This document shows, piece by piece, positions 25,319-34,108 of a DNA stretch of 64,000 bases (position 1 is the first letter of the stretch; every line of letters begins with the position of its first letter). The notes below the pieces were generated by a model. That model was not told the origin of the DNA and ran no database searches. It saw only the letters and a list, made by a program, of their open reading frames with translations. The DNA comes from Caldicellulosiruptor obsidiansis OB47 (GTDB taxonomy: Bacteria; Bacillota; Thermoanaerobacteria; Caldicellulosiruptorales; Caldicellulosiruptoraceae), in assembly GCF_000145215.1 (NCBI RefSeq), contig NC_014392.1, forward strand, positions 799,501 through 863,500, in the 5' to 3' direction. The position numbers were made by a program, and so were the translations under genes.

Positions 25319-26587
25319 ATGCAAAAACTTATCGTATATGGTCCAGCAAAGCTCATGGGAGAAATTGAGGTTGAAGGTGCAAAAAATGCAGTACTTCCCA
25401 TATTAACAGCTTCTATTTTAGCAGAAAACAAAGTAATTATCACAAATGTACCTGATATTGCTGATGTGAGACACACATTGGAGATTCTTAAGTATCTTGG
25501 ATGCAAGGTTTTGTTTGAAAATAATACAGTGGTGGTAGATAGTAGCTCAATTAAAAGATTTACCATCCCGCCTGAGTATGCCAAGTTGATGCGCTCAAGT
25601 ATACTTTTCATGGGAGCACTTTTGAGCAAGTTTAAAAAGGCAGAACTATCTAATCAGCCAGGGGGGTGTGAGATAGGGCAAAGACCGATAGATCTTCACA
25701 TCTTGGCTTTTAGACAGCTTGGGATAGAAGTATTTGAACATGATAGCAAGATAATGTGCAAATGCAAAAAGGTTAAAAGTAATGGGATATTTTTGCCAAT
25801 TCCGTCAGTTGGAGCAACAGAGAATATAATTCTTGCCTCCATATTTTGCGATGGTGAAGTAGTGATAAAAAATGCAGCAAAAGAACCTGAGATAGCTGAT
25901 CTTTGTCATTTTTTGAACAAACTTGGTGCTAAAATTAAAGGTGCAGGTACTCACATAATTAAGATTGAAGGTGTGAAAAAATTAAAAAGTGAAGAAGTGA
26001 TTCATAAAGTTATTCCTGATAGAATTGTGGCAGGAACTTACCTGTGCGCAGTTGCTGCATGTGGAGAAGAAGTGGTTTTGAGAGGTGTATTTCCAAGACA
26101 TTTGGATTCGATTTTGCATATTCTCAAAAGTGCGGGGTGTAAAATTAAAGAATCAAAGAATGAGATTTGGATAAAGAAAGAAGGAAGGTTAAAAGGCGGT
26201 CAGCGGATAACTACACATTACTACCCTGGTTTTCCCACAGATCTTCAGGCTCCTGTTTGTAGTGCGTTTGTGGTTGCGGATGGGGTTACTATAATCAAGG
26301 AGACCATTTTTGAAAACAGGTTTAAACACATTCCAGAACTTATTAAAATGGGTGCTGACATACATGTTGAAAAGGATATTGCAGTAATAAATGGAGTTGA
26401 AAAATTGAGAGGTTGTCAGGTCTTTGCTCGCGACTTGAGAGGAGGAGCTGCACTTTTTTTGGCAGGGCTATGCGCAGAAGGAGTAACAGAGGTTTTGGAG
26501 GCAGAGTATATTGACAGGGGTTACGAAAAAATAGAGGAGAAATACTCTTGGCTGGGGGCAAAGATTTTAAGAGAAAAAGGTGAGTGA
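25319..26587 (+). CDS. murA: UDP-GlcNAc 1-carboxyvinyltransferase
   Basis: 422 residues, EPT fold. It catalyses the first committed peptidoglycan step, using PEP. The substrate Lys-Asn pair is in GAKNAVLPIL, and the catalytic loop reads PGGCEIGQRPIDLH with the cysteine that fosfomycin alkylates, so the enzyme is predicted fosfomycin-sensitive at that residue. The ATG at 25319 has TTTGGAAG just upstream. Position between murG and divIB is where many Firmicutes have murB; murB is not in this cluster. Confidence 0.95.
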   Translation: MQKLIVYGPAKLMGEIEVEGAKNAVLPILTASILAENKVIITNVPDIADVRHTLEILKYLGCKVLFENNTVVVDSSSIKRFTIPPEYAKLMRSSILFMGALLSKFKKAELSNQPGGCEIGQRPIDLHILAFRQLGIEVFEHDSKIMCKCKKVKSNGIFLPIPSVGATENIILASIFCDGEVVIKNAAKEPEIADLCHFLNKLGAKIKGAGTHIIKIEGVKKLKSEEVIHKVIPDRIVAGTYLCAVAACGEEVVLRGVFPRHLDSILHILKSAGCKIKESKNEIWIKKEGRLKGGQRITTHYYPGFPTDLQAPVCSAFVVADGVTIIKETIFENRFKHIPELIKMGADIHVEKDIAVINGVEKLRGCQVFARDLRGGAALFLAGLCAEGVTEVLEAEYIDRGYEKIEEKYSWLGAKILREKGE

Positions 26588-26597
26588 ATATTTAAAA

Positions 26598-27332
26598 ATG
26601 GGTAGATTAAGTATAAAGATTAGTGTATTATTAATGTTAGGGATCCTTCTTTCTCTTTTTATTTTTAACTTGGATTACTTTGACGTGAAGCATTTTAGTA
26701 TACATAATTTGCAAAGAGTTAAAAAAAATGATATCATAAAAATAATACAGCAATATCAAACTCAGAATATACTGAGTATAAATACAAAAGAGATTAAGCA
26801 AAAACTTTTAGAAAATCCGGAAATAGAGGATGTTAAAATAAAAAGAAAGCTGCCTAACACCCTTGTGATTGATGTTTATGAAAAACAAACAGCGGGTCTT
26901 ATAAGATACTTAAATTCATATATAGAAATAGACAAAAAAGGGTATGTAATAAGAATAGAAGGGGATTTACGAGAAAATTCGATTATATTTAATGGGCTAA
27001 AAGTAACTCAGGTAGCAGTTGGAAAAAGAATTATAACAACAGATGAGTTCTTACTACAAAAAGCAATTGAGGTTTCTCAAAGTCTAAAGAAGTTTAATGC
27101 GTTTCATACTTTTAAAGTCAAAGTCATAGAAATCTTATTAAAAAATGTAAACGACATTGAATTGAAGATGGACAAGCTAACTGTAAAGCTTGGAGATGGG
27201 TCAGAGATAGATTACAAATTGAAGCTTTTGAAAAGCGTGTACAATAAATTACCAAAAAACATAGAAGGTGTTATAACACTAAACTCAAATGGGATTGCCA
27301 CGTTCAGTCCAAATACTGGGGAGGACAATTAA
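26598..27332 (+). CDS. divIB: Division protein DivIB/FtsQ
   Basis: About 244 residues. It has one N-terminal membrane helix (ISVLLMLGILLSLFIF), then the POTRA domain (VKHFSIHNLQRVKKNDIIKII and the NPEIEDVKIKRKLPNTLVIDVYEK strand-helix unit typical of FtsQ), then a beta domain. It bridges FtsL/DivIC and the septal synthases. The start is uncertain: ATG 26598 has AAGGTGAG 13 bases upstream, while GTG 26580 lies inside that site and overlaps murA. Confidence 0.9.
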   Translation: MGRLSIKISVLLMLGILLSLFIFNLDYFDVKHFSIHNLQRVKKNDIIKIIQQYQTQNILSINTKEIKQKLLENPEIEDVKIKRKLPNTLVIDVYEKQTAGLIRYLNSYIEIDKKGYVIRIEGDLRENSIIFNGLKVTQVAVGKRIITTDEFLLQKAIEVSQSLKKFNAFHTFKVKVIEILLKNVNDIELKMDKLTVKLGDGSEIDYKLKLLKSVYNKLPKNIEGVITLNSNGIATFSPNTGEDN

Positions 27333-27338
27333 AAGAAT

Positions 27339-28082
27339 ATGAAGGTAAAGATTAAAAAACCGACGGGTGGACAGGTTGCCATTGCTATTTTGTTATTGGT
27401 TCTGGGGATTTTGATGTCCATGCAGATAAAAAGTGTTAGGCAGAGCAACGAACTTAAAAATTTGGAAAAGGCTAGAGCTATTGAGCTTGCAGAACAGATA
27501 AATCAGCTGAGGAAGGAAAATGTGAGCCTTCGTCAGCAAGTGTATGATTTGGAGACAAAACTTAAAGAGTATCAAGACTCAGCAGCAAGTATAAGCAAAA
27601 CAACCGAGCTTTTGAAAGAAGAGCTTGACAAGGTCAAGATTTTAGCAGGGCTTACTGATGTAGAAGGACCTGGTATTATTGTTACCCTTGACGATAGCAA
27701 AATTCCTGCCCAGCCAAATGTTGATCCAAACAGTTTTTTGCTACATGATTCTGATATTTTGCAGGTAATAAATGAACTTAGGGCAGCAGGAGCTGAAGCC
27801 ATAGCAATAAATGACCAGAGAGTGGTTTCAACCACAGAGATAAGATGTGCAGGACCAACTATAAGCATAAATAACACAAGGTATTCTGCCCCGTACATAA
27901 TAAAGGCAATCGGTGACCCTAAGATTCTTAAAAATTCTCTTGAGATGCGGGGTGGTATCATAGACCTTTTAAAAGAATTTTCTATAGAGGTTAAGATTGA
28001 AGAAGCTTCAAAAATTGTCATTCCACGTTATACCGGAAGTTTGAAGTTCAATTACGCAAAGATAAAGAGTGAAGGAAGCTGA
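27339..28082 (+). CDS. DUF881-family membrane protein (YlxW/YlxX type)
   Basis: 247 residues. It has an N-terminal membrane helix (VAIAILLLVLGILMSM), a coiled coil (residues about 35-100, rich in Leu/Glu/Lys heptads) and the DUF881 domain with GLTDVEGPGIIVTLDDS and NELRAAGAEAIAINDQRV. Such genes sit between divIB and sbp in Bacillus and Clostridia, where two related copies often occur; here there is one. The function is not established, but the place implies a role in division or envelope assembly. It begins six bases after divIB. Confidence 0.9.
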   Translation: MKVKIKKPTGGQVAIAILLLVLGILMSMQIKSVRQSNELKNLEKARAIELAEQINQLRKENVSLRQQVYDLETKLKEYQDSAASISKTTELLKEELDKVKILAGLTDVEGPGIIVTLDDSKIPAQPNVDPNSFLLHDSDILQVINELRAAGAEAIAINDQRVVSTTEIRCAGPTISINNTRYSAPYIIKAIGDPKILKNSLEMRGGIIDLLKEFSIEVKIEEASKIVIPRYTGSLKFNYAKIKSEGS

Positions 28083-28089
28083 TGAGAGT

Positions 28090-28452
28090 ATGATAGTGCT
28101 TGTAATTGCTCTTTTGGTTGGAATATTAATAGGGCTTTTTATTCCAATAAGTATTCCTCAGGATTATTCATCCTATGTTGCAGTTGGTCTTCTTGCAGCA
28201 CTTGATTCTATATTTGGAGCTCTAAAATCAAATTTGAAAGGTGATTTCAAGATTGACATATTCATTTCTGGATTTGTGGGTAATACATTAATAGCCATGC
28301 TTCTTGCTTATATGGGTGACATGCTTGGTATTCCGCTGTACCAAGCAGCAATTGTGGCTTTTGGTGTTAGAATTTTTCAAAATTTTGGAGAGATGCGCAG
28401 AGCAATTTTGCTAAAAAACAAGAGTTTTTCTAAGGAGGAGAAAAACCAATGA
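28090..28452 (+). CDS. sbp: Small basic membrane protein (DUF1290, Sbp)
   Basis: About 120 residues with three hydrophobic segments, starting [19 protein letters not shown]. The conserved [19 protein letters not shown] and [10 protein letters not shown] segments are the DUF1290 hallmarks. No molecular function is known. The ATG at 28090 is favoured over the GTG at 28069, which lies inside the preceding gene. Its last bases overlap the ftsZ start (ATGA). In relatives ftsA follows sbp, but here ftsZ follows directly. Confidence 0.9.
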   Translation: MIVLVIALLVGILIGLFIPISIPQDYSSYVAVGLLAALDSIFGALKSNLKGDFKIDIFISGFVGNTLIAMLLAYMGDMLGIPLYQAAIVAFGVRIFQNFGEMRRAILLKNKSFSKEEKNQ

Positions 28453-29531
28453 TTAGTTTTGACACAGAAAAAATGACCATTGCACAATTGAAAGTTGTTG
28501 GTGTTGGTGGCGCAGGAAACAATGCGGTCAATAGGATGATTGACGTTGGTGTGTCGGGGGTAGAGTTCATAGCAGTGAACACTGACAAGCAGGCTCTTCA
28601 GCGTTCGAAAGCGCATTATAAGATTCAAATAGGTGAGAAGATTACAAAAGGACTTGGAGCGGGAGCAGACCCGGAGATTGGAAGAAAAGCAGCAGAAGAA
28701 AGTAAAGAGGATATAGCCCAGGTTTTAAAAGGAGCAGACATGGTATTTATCACAGCGGGAATGGGTGGTGGTACAGGTACGGGTGCCTCACCTGTTGTTG
28801 CTGAGATAGCAAAAGAGCTTGGAATACTAACTGTTGCTGTTGTTACAAGACCATTTAAAAGTGAAGGCGCAAAGCGAAGAATTAACGCAGAAAAAGGAAT
28901 AGAAGAGTTGAAGAAGATTGTAGATACAATAATTATTGTGCCAAACGACAGGCTTTTTATGCTTTCGACAAATAAGAGTCTCAAAATTTCAGATGCATTC
29001 AGAATGGCTGATGATGTGCTAAGACAGGGTGTTCAGGGAATTTCTGATATTATCTTGAATGCGGGACTAATAAACGTGGACTTTGCAGATGTCAAGGCTA
29101 TTATGATGAACAAGGGATATGCGCACATGGGAATAGGCAAGGCAAAAGGCGACGAAAAAGTACTTAAGGCTTTAGAACAGGCAATCAACAGTCCTCTTCT
29201 TGAGACGTCAATAAAAGGTGCGAAAGGTGTTCTTGTAAACTACACTGGAAATCCAGAAGAACTTCTGCTTGACGAAATTGAAAGAGCAAACGAGCTTATT
29301 TCTTCCGAAGCTGATGAGAATGTTAACTTTATAATGGGCATTGTGTTCAATGAAGAGATGAAGGATGAAGTTCAGGTCACTGTTATTGCAACAGGATTTG
29401 ACACAACCAATGAAGAACAGTCATCTGTCCAGGCCAACAAAGCTTCGCTGCCAAAGGTCGGCAATCTGCAAAATCTGTTCCAGGACGATGATATATTTGA
29501 AATTCCAATATTTTTAAAAAACAAGAAATAA
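28449..29531 (+). CDS. ftsZ: Cell division GTPase FtsZ
   Basis: Tubulin-like GTPase that forms the Z-ring, 360 residues. The nucleotide loop [11 protein letters not shown] lies near residue 20, the tubulin signature [12 protein letters not shown] near residue 105, and the T7 synergy loop [16 protein letters not shown] near residue 203. The variable linker is short, and the C-terminal peptide reads [13 protein letters not shown], a recognisable version of the conserved tail that binds FtsA or SepF. It overlaps sbp by four bases and ends the dcw operon at a hairpin terminator. Confidence 0.98.
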   Translation: MISFDTEKMTIAQLKVVGVGGAGNNAVNRMIDVGVSGVEFIAVNTDKQALQRSKAHYKIQIGEKITKGLGAGADPEIGRKAAEESKEDIAQVLKGADMVFITAGMGGGTGTGASPVVAEIAKELGILTVAVVTRPFKSEGAKRRINAEKGIEELKKIVDTIIIVPNDRLFMLSTNKSLKISDAFRMADDVLRQGVQGISDIILNAGLINVDFADVKAIMMNKGYAHMGIGKAKGDEKVLKALEQAINSPLLETSIKGAKGVLVNYTGNPEELLLDEIERANELISSEADENVNFIMGIVFNEEMKDEVQVTVIATGFDTTNEEQSSVQANKASLPKVGNLQNLFQDDDIFEIPIFLKNKK

Positions 29532-29539
29532 AAAATATA

Positions 29540-29576
29540 CCCCCTTGCTAAAAAGGCAGGGGGCTTATATTTTCTT
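29540..29576 (+). terminator. Terminator of the dcw operon, possibly bidirectional
   Basis: CCCCCTTGC pairs with GCAGGGGG across a short A-rich loop, with one bulged base. The T-run afterwards is broken (TTATATTTTC). On the - strand the same hairpin lies about 27 bases beyond the xylanase stop, so it may end both converging transcripts. Confidence 0.7.
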
Positions 29577-29602
29577 GAGTTTTAAAATCTTCATTTTAAA
29601 TA

Positions 29603-30826
29603 TCAAAAAGTAATTTCAATAAGTTCATTTGTTTTATCGAGAACAAAGGTTGTTGTCTTGTTGCTGAAGCTGATTTCATAATCTCCCATATATCCTGATA
29701 CTTTTACACTACCTTGTTCATCGGTCATTAGATACTGCTGTTCAGTCCACCATTCACCTTTTATAAGCTTGTAAAGCTCGTAGTAGATGGGTTTTATTCT
29801 ACCATCTTTGGTTATAAAACCAGCAGGTGCGTTGAGCCACTCTCCATCTACAAAATTCCACCATGTGATAGCCTCAACCTTTGGATGTGCAAAAAGTGTT
29901 TTGTAATGCAACATAGCCTCCATGGCCTGTCGCTCTTCACCTTCAGGTGTACTTGGCCATTCTTCAACTTTATAGTCATTTAAGTCTTCAATTTCTGGTG
30001 GCATAAGGTTGCCTGAGATAATAGTGGTTTCTGTAAAGTGAATAGGTAGGTTAAAACGAGAAAATCTTTCTAATATCTCCTGAGTTTTTTCAACTCCCCA
30101 ATATCCTTGGTGCATATGAGATTGAATTCCTATTGCATCAATTCTAACTCCTGCTTCAAGAAGTCCTTCAATTAAAATTTCATATGCTACAGAGGTGTTA
30201 AAATCGTTTATGAGAAATATTCCACGTGGATTTGCTTCCCTTGCTACAGCAAAAACCTCTCTAACAAGACGTATTCGGCCAAGTTCCTTACATATTCTTG
30301 TAATACCATTGTCATACTTATTAAATATGGGCATAATCACAACTTCATTGATCACATCCCAAATATCAATCAAACCTGCATACTCGCTTACTTCTCGCCG
30401 AATTCGCTCGAGCTGAGCAGCTAATATCTTTTGATTGTTCATCTCAAGCAGCCACGGAGCTGTGAGAGTGTGCCAGCAAAGCGGGTGACCTTTTACTGTA
30501 CATCCTTTGGATATAAGCCATTTAGCTGTATTTTTAAGTCTGAGAGTATCAGGTTTACCTTTAACTGGTTCAAATCTTGCCCAATAAAATGGCAGAGTAG
30601 CAAAGTTAAAAAGATCCAAAAACTTTTCGAAAATTATTTCGGATTTTTCTTTTTCTTTGCCTTGGAGTTCATTGTTGGCAAAAGGTACTACTGAAAATTC
30701 GGCACAGCCAAACAAGAATTTATGTTTTGTCTGTCTTACCACCACCTCTGTATTTTTCAAAGGCGTGCCATCTGACCTTTTAATTTTCAATGTGACTGTA
30801 CTTTTGCGATGTTCATAATTATTCAT
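29603..30826 (-). CDS. Intracellular GH10 endo-1,4-beta-xylanase
   Basis: 407 residues, GH10 (beta/alpha)8 barrel that hydrolyses xylan and xylo-oligosaccharides with retention. The acid/base Glu161 is in WDVINEV and the nucleophile Glu266 in HFTETT; GHPLCWHT and the late ITWWNFVDGEW are further GH10 marks. There is no signal peptide, binding module or surface anchor, so the enzyme should act in the cytoplasm on imported oligosaccharides. The N-terminus (residues 8-32) forms an extra beta-type segment before the barrel. It is the last gene of a three-gene - strand operon with a deacetylase and an acetylesterase, which suggests complete handling of acetylated xylo-oligosaccharides. Confidence 0.95.
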   Translation of the reverse strand: MNNYEHRKSTVTLKIKRSDGTPLKNTEVVVRQTKHKFLFGCAEFSVVPFANNELQGKEKEKSEIIFEKFLDLFNFATLPFYWARFEPVKGKPDTLRLKNTAKWLISKGCTVKGHPLCWHTLTAPWLLEMNNQKILAAQLERIRREVSEYAGLIDIWDVINEVVIMPIFNKYDNGITRICKELGRIRLVREVFAVAREANPRGIFLINDFNTSVAYEILIEGLLEAGVRIDAIGIQSHMHQGYWGVEKTQEILERFSRFNLPIHFTETTIISGNLMPPEIEDLNDYKVEEWPSTPEGEERQAMEAMLHYKTLFAHPKVEAITWWNFVDGEWLNAPAGFITKDGRIKPIYYELYKLIKGEWWTEQQYLMTDEQGSVKVSGYMGDYEISFSNKTTTFVLDKTNELIEITF

Positions 30827-30901
30827 GAGTATTTTCCTCCTTTATTTTTTATTGGCATTAAATTACAAAAAATAGTTTGCATTACAAACAATACAGGATT
30901 A

Positions 30902-31702
30902 TTATTTCAGTTTTATAATTTTACCACTTTTAATTTCTACAGGTTTATTGTTAACGCTTATCCACACTGAAATAGCAGATGGGTTATAGACAAAATCGCC
31001 ATTTACTGAAAATTGTAAACTTCGTAGTGCTTTGAGATATCTTACTATTTCGATGTTAGTCGCATACCAAATATCGTCTTTTCCCGCCATCAATTTGCAA
31101 AAATTTTCTATTAAATGCCAATTATTTTTTCTTTCAAATTCGAAACTATGTCCCCACACATACATTAACTTTAGTTTTCCTTTATATTCATAATCTAAAA
31201 ATTTACGTCCAAGTTCCAATAAATTGTCATCATGATGACAAGTTGGAGCCCAGGTTAAAAAGTTTGACGGAATACGAAAATCATGGTGAGATTCTACAGT
31301 CCTTGCATATTCAATCCCGAGACTTGGCAAAATATTCACAATTTCTTCATTATATACTCCATAAGGATAAGACATACCTTTAACCGGGTAACCAACTAAT
31401 GTCTCTAAATTTTTTCTGTCTTCTAAAATTTCTTCAACCACAGCCTCAATTGGAATACAATCCATGAAAGGATGGGTTTTAGTGTGAACAGCAACTTCAT
31501 GGCCTTCATATAGCTTTGCAACTTCATCCGGTGAAATAAAAGGTTTTTTACCAAGATTTCCTGAATTCAAATGAAAAGTGCCTTTTATTCCATATTCATT
31601 AAAAATTTCAACAAGCCTTCTATCGAATATTTGTCCGTCATCATAACTCATAGTCAGTGCTTTTGTTTTGCCAAAAGGAAATAAATCAAACTTTATATCC
31701 AT
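30902..31702 (-). CDS. Polysaccharide deacetylase family protein (CE4/NodB-like)
   Basis: 266 residues, no signal peptide. The NodB motifs are recognisable but variant: SYDDGQ (Asp21-Asp22, consensus TFDDGP), HTKTHPFMD with the metal pair His73 and His77, and SYPYGVYNE in place of the RxPxG motif. A late CHHDD and VWGHSFE segment may supply the last histidine. Placed between an acetylesterase and a xylanase, it probably removes acetyl groups from imported xylo-oligosaccharides, but N-deacetylase activity on another sugar is also possible. The C-terminal 50 residues form a short extra beta-type domain. Confidence 0.85.
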   Translation of the reverse strand: MDIKFDLFPFGKTKALTMSYDDGQIFDRRLVEIFNEYGIKGTFHLNSGNLGKKPFISPDEVAKLYEGHEVAVHTKTHPFMDCIPIEAVVEEILEDRKNLETLVGYPVKGMSYPYGVYNEEIVNILPSLGIEYARTVESHHDFRIPSNFLTWAPTCHHDDNLLELGRKFLDYEYKGKLKLMYVWGHSFEFERKNNWHLIENFCKLMAGKDDIWYATNIEIVRYLKALRSLQFSVNGDFVYNPSAISVWISVNNKPVEIKSGKIIKLK

Positions 31703-31726
31703 TTATTCTCACCCCTGAAATTTTTG

Positions 31727-33613
31727 CTATATTTCTTCTTCTGTTGTAAACGGAGAGGCTGGCAAGCCTTCTTTATTGTACAGATTTGCTCCTTCTGGAT
31801 TGTCAGCCCATGCATATCGAACATAAGCAGGATTTGAGATACTTTCGTTCCATACTATAACTTTGTTATCTTCTATGACAGCTTTAGCCCAGGTAAATTT
31901 TTTGTCACTTCCAGCAATTGCAAAATGTTTAAGTTCGCCACCTCCTTTTGCAATAAGACCACTGCCAACTTCTGAAAATTCAATAATTACCTTATTACCT
32001 TCAATCTTTGCAGACTTATAAAGTGGACCAGAAGCAACAAGATTTTCTTCGCCATATGCAATTTTTCGGGCAAGTAGGGCAAGCCTTTCTCCCACATCTT
32101 TTTTGTTAGAGGGATGCAGGTCATTCCATTCTCCTAAGTCAATGGTAACAGCCATGCCTGTATTTGGAACGGCGAGTGTCTTTCGCTGCTGTTCTCTGAG
32201 TTCAGCCCACTTACTCTCTGATGGTTGGGACTTTGCCTCCATAAAGTTTGCCAATTGTACGTACAGGAAAGGGAAGTCACCCTGTCCCCACTTTTGCCTC
32301 CAATCGGATATTAACGCACAGAACTTCTTATGATATCCTTTAGGGTTATCAGTGTTTGATTCACCCTGATACCATATAACACCTTTAATACTAAATTTTA
32401 AAAGCGGTGCAATCATGCCATTGAACAATCCTGCAGGTTTGTACTCGAAGAAAGTCATAGATGGTAGAGGCTTTTCAGCTACTGCACCGACTCTGTATTT
32501 CCACTCGCCTTCTAGGCTGATTTGGTAATCTTCAGTGAAAAGTTTGTAAGGCTTGCCTTTGACAAACTCTCCGTTACCATCGTTACTTATAACTCTTATG
32601 GCTATTACATTTTCACCTGGTTTAAGTAGGTGCGCAGGGACCTCGTATTTTCTTGGAGGATAGCGATAAGAAGTTGAACCTACAAGAGTACCGTTAATAT
32701 AAGTGTGATCACTGTCAACTATTGTACCCATATAAAGCTTTGCGGGTTTGCCGACCATAGAAGCAGGTACAGTTACTTTTTTCCTAAACCATACCACTCC
32801 TTTCAAAGAGTCTAACCCCATTTCTTTCCAAGAAGCTGGGAGTTTAACAGTTTGCCAGTCCGAGTCATCGTAGTTAGGATCAAACCATGCAGGCTCACCT
32901 TTTTTCATACCTTTATCCTCTTTGTTTAGTTTTTCATACCAGGCATTTATCTCGGCTTCTTCCTTTTTCTTTATGCTTTCTATATAGCCGTCAACCTTGA
33001 GCTGTTCAAGTATTTTCAAATTTTCAGGAAATTGTTGTAAGGCATCTTCGCTAAGCCATGCTTCTATCGGAGTTCCACCAACGCATGCTTTAATCAAGCC
33101 TATGGGCACATGGTACTTTTCAAATAATGCCTTGGCAAAAAAGTATCCCACAGCCGAAAACCGAAGAATGGTATCTTTAGTAACTGGTTCCCAGCTACCT
33201 TCTTCCAAATCTTCTTGTGGTCCTTTGAAGTCATACCTGTCAGGCACAGTGAACTGTCTTATGAAAGGATTGTCGCAATTAGCTATCTCCTCTTCATAAA
33301 TATCTTTTACTCTTTCCATGGGCAAAACCATATTCGATTGACCAGAACAAACCCACACATCTCCTATTAGTATGTTGTTTATAGTGATGCTTTTTTGAAA
33401 TGTTTCTATTACCATAAAATAAGGTCCGCCTGCTTGCAGCTCAGGTAAAGTCACTTCCCACTTGCCGTCAGTGTTGGCAACAGTACTGTATGACTTGCCC
33501 AAAAAGTGTACTGTAACTTTTTCTTCTGGTAAAGCCCAGCCCCATATTTTTATCTTTTGGTCTCTTTGCAGTACCATGCCATCACTTATCAACCGAGCCA
33601 ATCTAAGTGCCAT
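31727..33613 (-). CDS. Sialate O-acetylesterase-family esterase (acetylxylan-type)
   Basis: 628 residues, SGNH/SASA family. The nucleophile Ser93 is in CSGQSNM, the block IWYQGESNT carries the Gly/Asn oxyanion residues, and the catalytic His is in DLHPSNK. Between the first and second blocks (about residues 245-365) lies a jelly-roll insertion like a glycoside hydrolase 2 sugar-binding domain (FRKKVTVPASMVGKPAKLYM, INGTLVGSTSYRYPP). There is no signal peptide, so it is cytoplasmic. ATG 33613 is chosen for the GAGGGG seven bases upstream. In xylan loci such enzymes de-acetylate xylo-oligosaccharides; the true substrate is inferred from the neighbouring GH10. Confidence 0.9.
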   Translation of the reverse strand: MALRLARLISDGMVLQRDQKIKIWGWALPEEKVTVHFLGKSYSTVANTDGKWEVTLPELQAGGPYFMVIETFQKSITINNILIGDVWVCSGQSNMVLPMERVKDIYEEEIANCDNPFIRQFTVPDRYDFKGPQEDLEEGSWEPVTKDTILRFSAVGYFFAKALFEKYHVPIGLIKACVGGTPIEAWLSEDALQQFPENLKILEQLKVDGYIESIKKKEEAEINAWYEKLNKEDKGMKKGEPAWFDPNYDDSDWQTVKLPASWKEMGLDSLKGVVWFRKKVTVPASMVGKPAKLYMGTIVDSDHTYINGTLVGSTSYRYPPRKYEVPAHLLKPGENVIAIRVISNDGNGEFVKGKPYKLFTEDYQISLEGEWKYRVGAVAEKPLPSMTFFEYKPAGLFNGMIAPLLKFSIKGVIWYQGESNTDNPKGYHKKFCALISDWRQKWGQGDFPFLYVQLANFMEAKSQPSESKWAELREQQRKTLAVPNTGMAVTIDLGEWNDLHPSNKKDVGERLALLARKIAYGEENLVASGPLYKSAKIEGNKVIIEFSEVGSGLIAKGGGELKHFAIAGSDKKFTWAKAVIEDNKVIVWNESISNPAYVRYAWADNPEGANLYNKEGLPASPFTTEEEI

Positions 33614-33698
33614 TAGCAATCCCCTCTTTGGTATATGTATTTTTTAAAAAACATCGAAGGTTTATTGAAAAGCTTATATACAAGAGTGAGGTTCAATA

Positions 33699-33734
33699 AC
33701 TTGCGATAATTAATGATAAAGTACTATCGCAAGT
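33699..33734. promoter_or_regulatory. Perfect 10-bp inverted repeat, candidate operator of the xylan operon
   Basis: ACTTGCGATA (33699-33708) and TATCGCAAGT (33725-33734) are exact inverted repeats with a 16-base AT-rich spacer, about 90-120 bases upstream of the esterase start. There is no T-run, and the centre-to-centre distance of 26 bases is roughly two and a half helical turns. A dimeric regulator site is inferred; the regulator is not in this window. Confidence 0.6.
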
Positions 33735-34075
33735 AAGATCTTTTTAATAAGTAAAATTGTTTCTTATCATTAAAAGGAAATCGATTTCAAGCTTTATTAA
33801 AAACAACAAATACTTTGTAGCTGTTGTTACTCTTTATTTTAACATAACTTCTGAATTATATCTATCCGAAAATAATTGGAAATTAAAGTTAACAATCTTT
33901 TGTCATACACACGAAAATAGTTTAATCCTTGTATTCTCTCAAGTACTCTTTTAATGCTAAAAATTTTTTGCTTGGTATTGGTACAGAGTTTCAGTGGTTA
34001 AATAAAAAATGGTTTATTTTTTGCAAAAAATTGTTAGAAATTTGTTTTTGGTAAGGAGGACCAGTTGAAACTTTT

Positions 34076-34108
34076 TTGACATAATTTTTACCTTTGCAGG
34101 AATATAAT
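34076..34108 (+). promoter_or_regulatory. spoIIG-type promoter with a long spacer
   Basis: Perfect TTGACA (34076-34081) and perfect TATAAT (34103-34108) are separated by 21 bases. Normal sigma-A spacing is 17. The Bacillus subtilis spoIIG promoter is known for consensus-like hexamers 22 bp apart that work only with Spo0A-P. The same architecture before the same gene is unlikely to be chance. A clean Spo0A box (TGTCGAA) is not visible; a partial TTTGACA match overlaps the -35. Confidence 0.7.

Noticed and set aside
29603-33613. Transposon or integrated element carrying the xylan genes
   Set aside because: No transposase, integrase, terminal inverted repeat or target duplication is visible at either border.
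33757-33954. 65-codon + strand frame in the spacer before spoIIGA
   Set aside because: No ribosome site, low-complexity AT-driven composition and no recognisable domain; the region is better explained as regulatory spacer.
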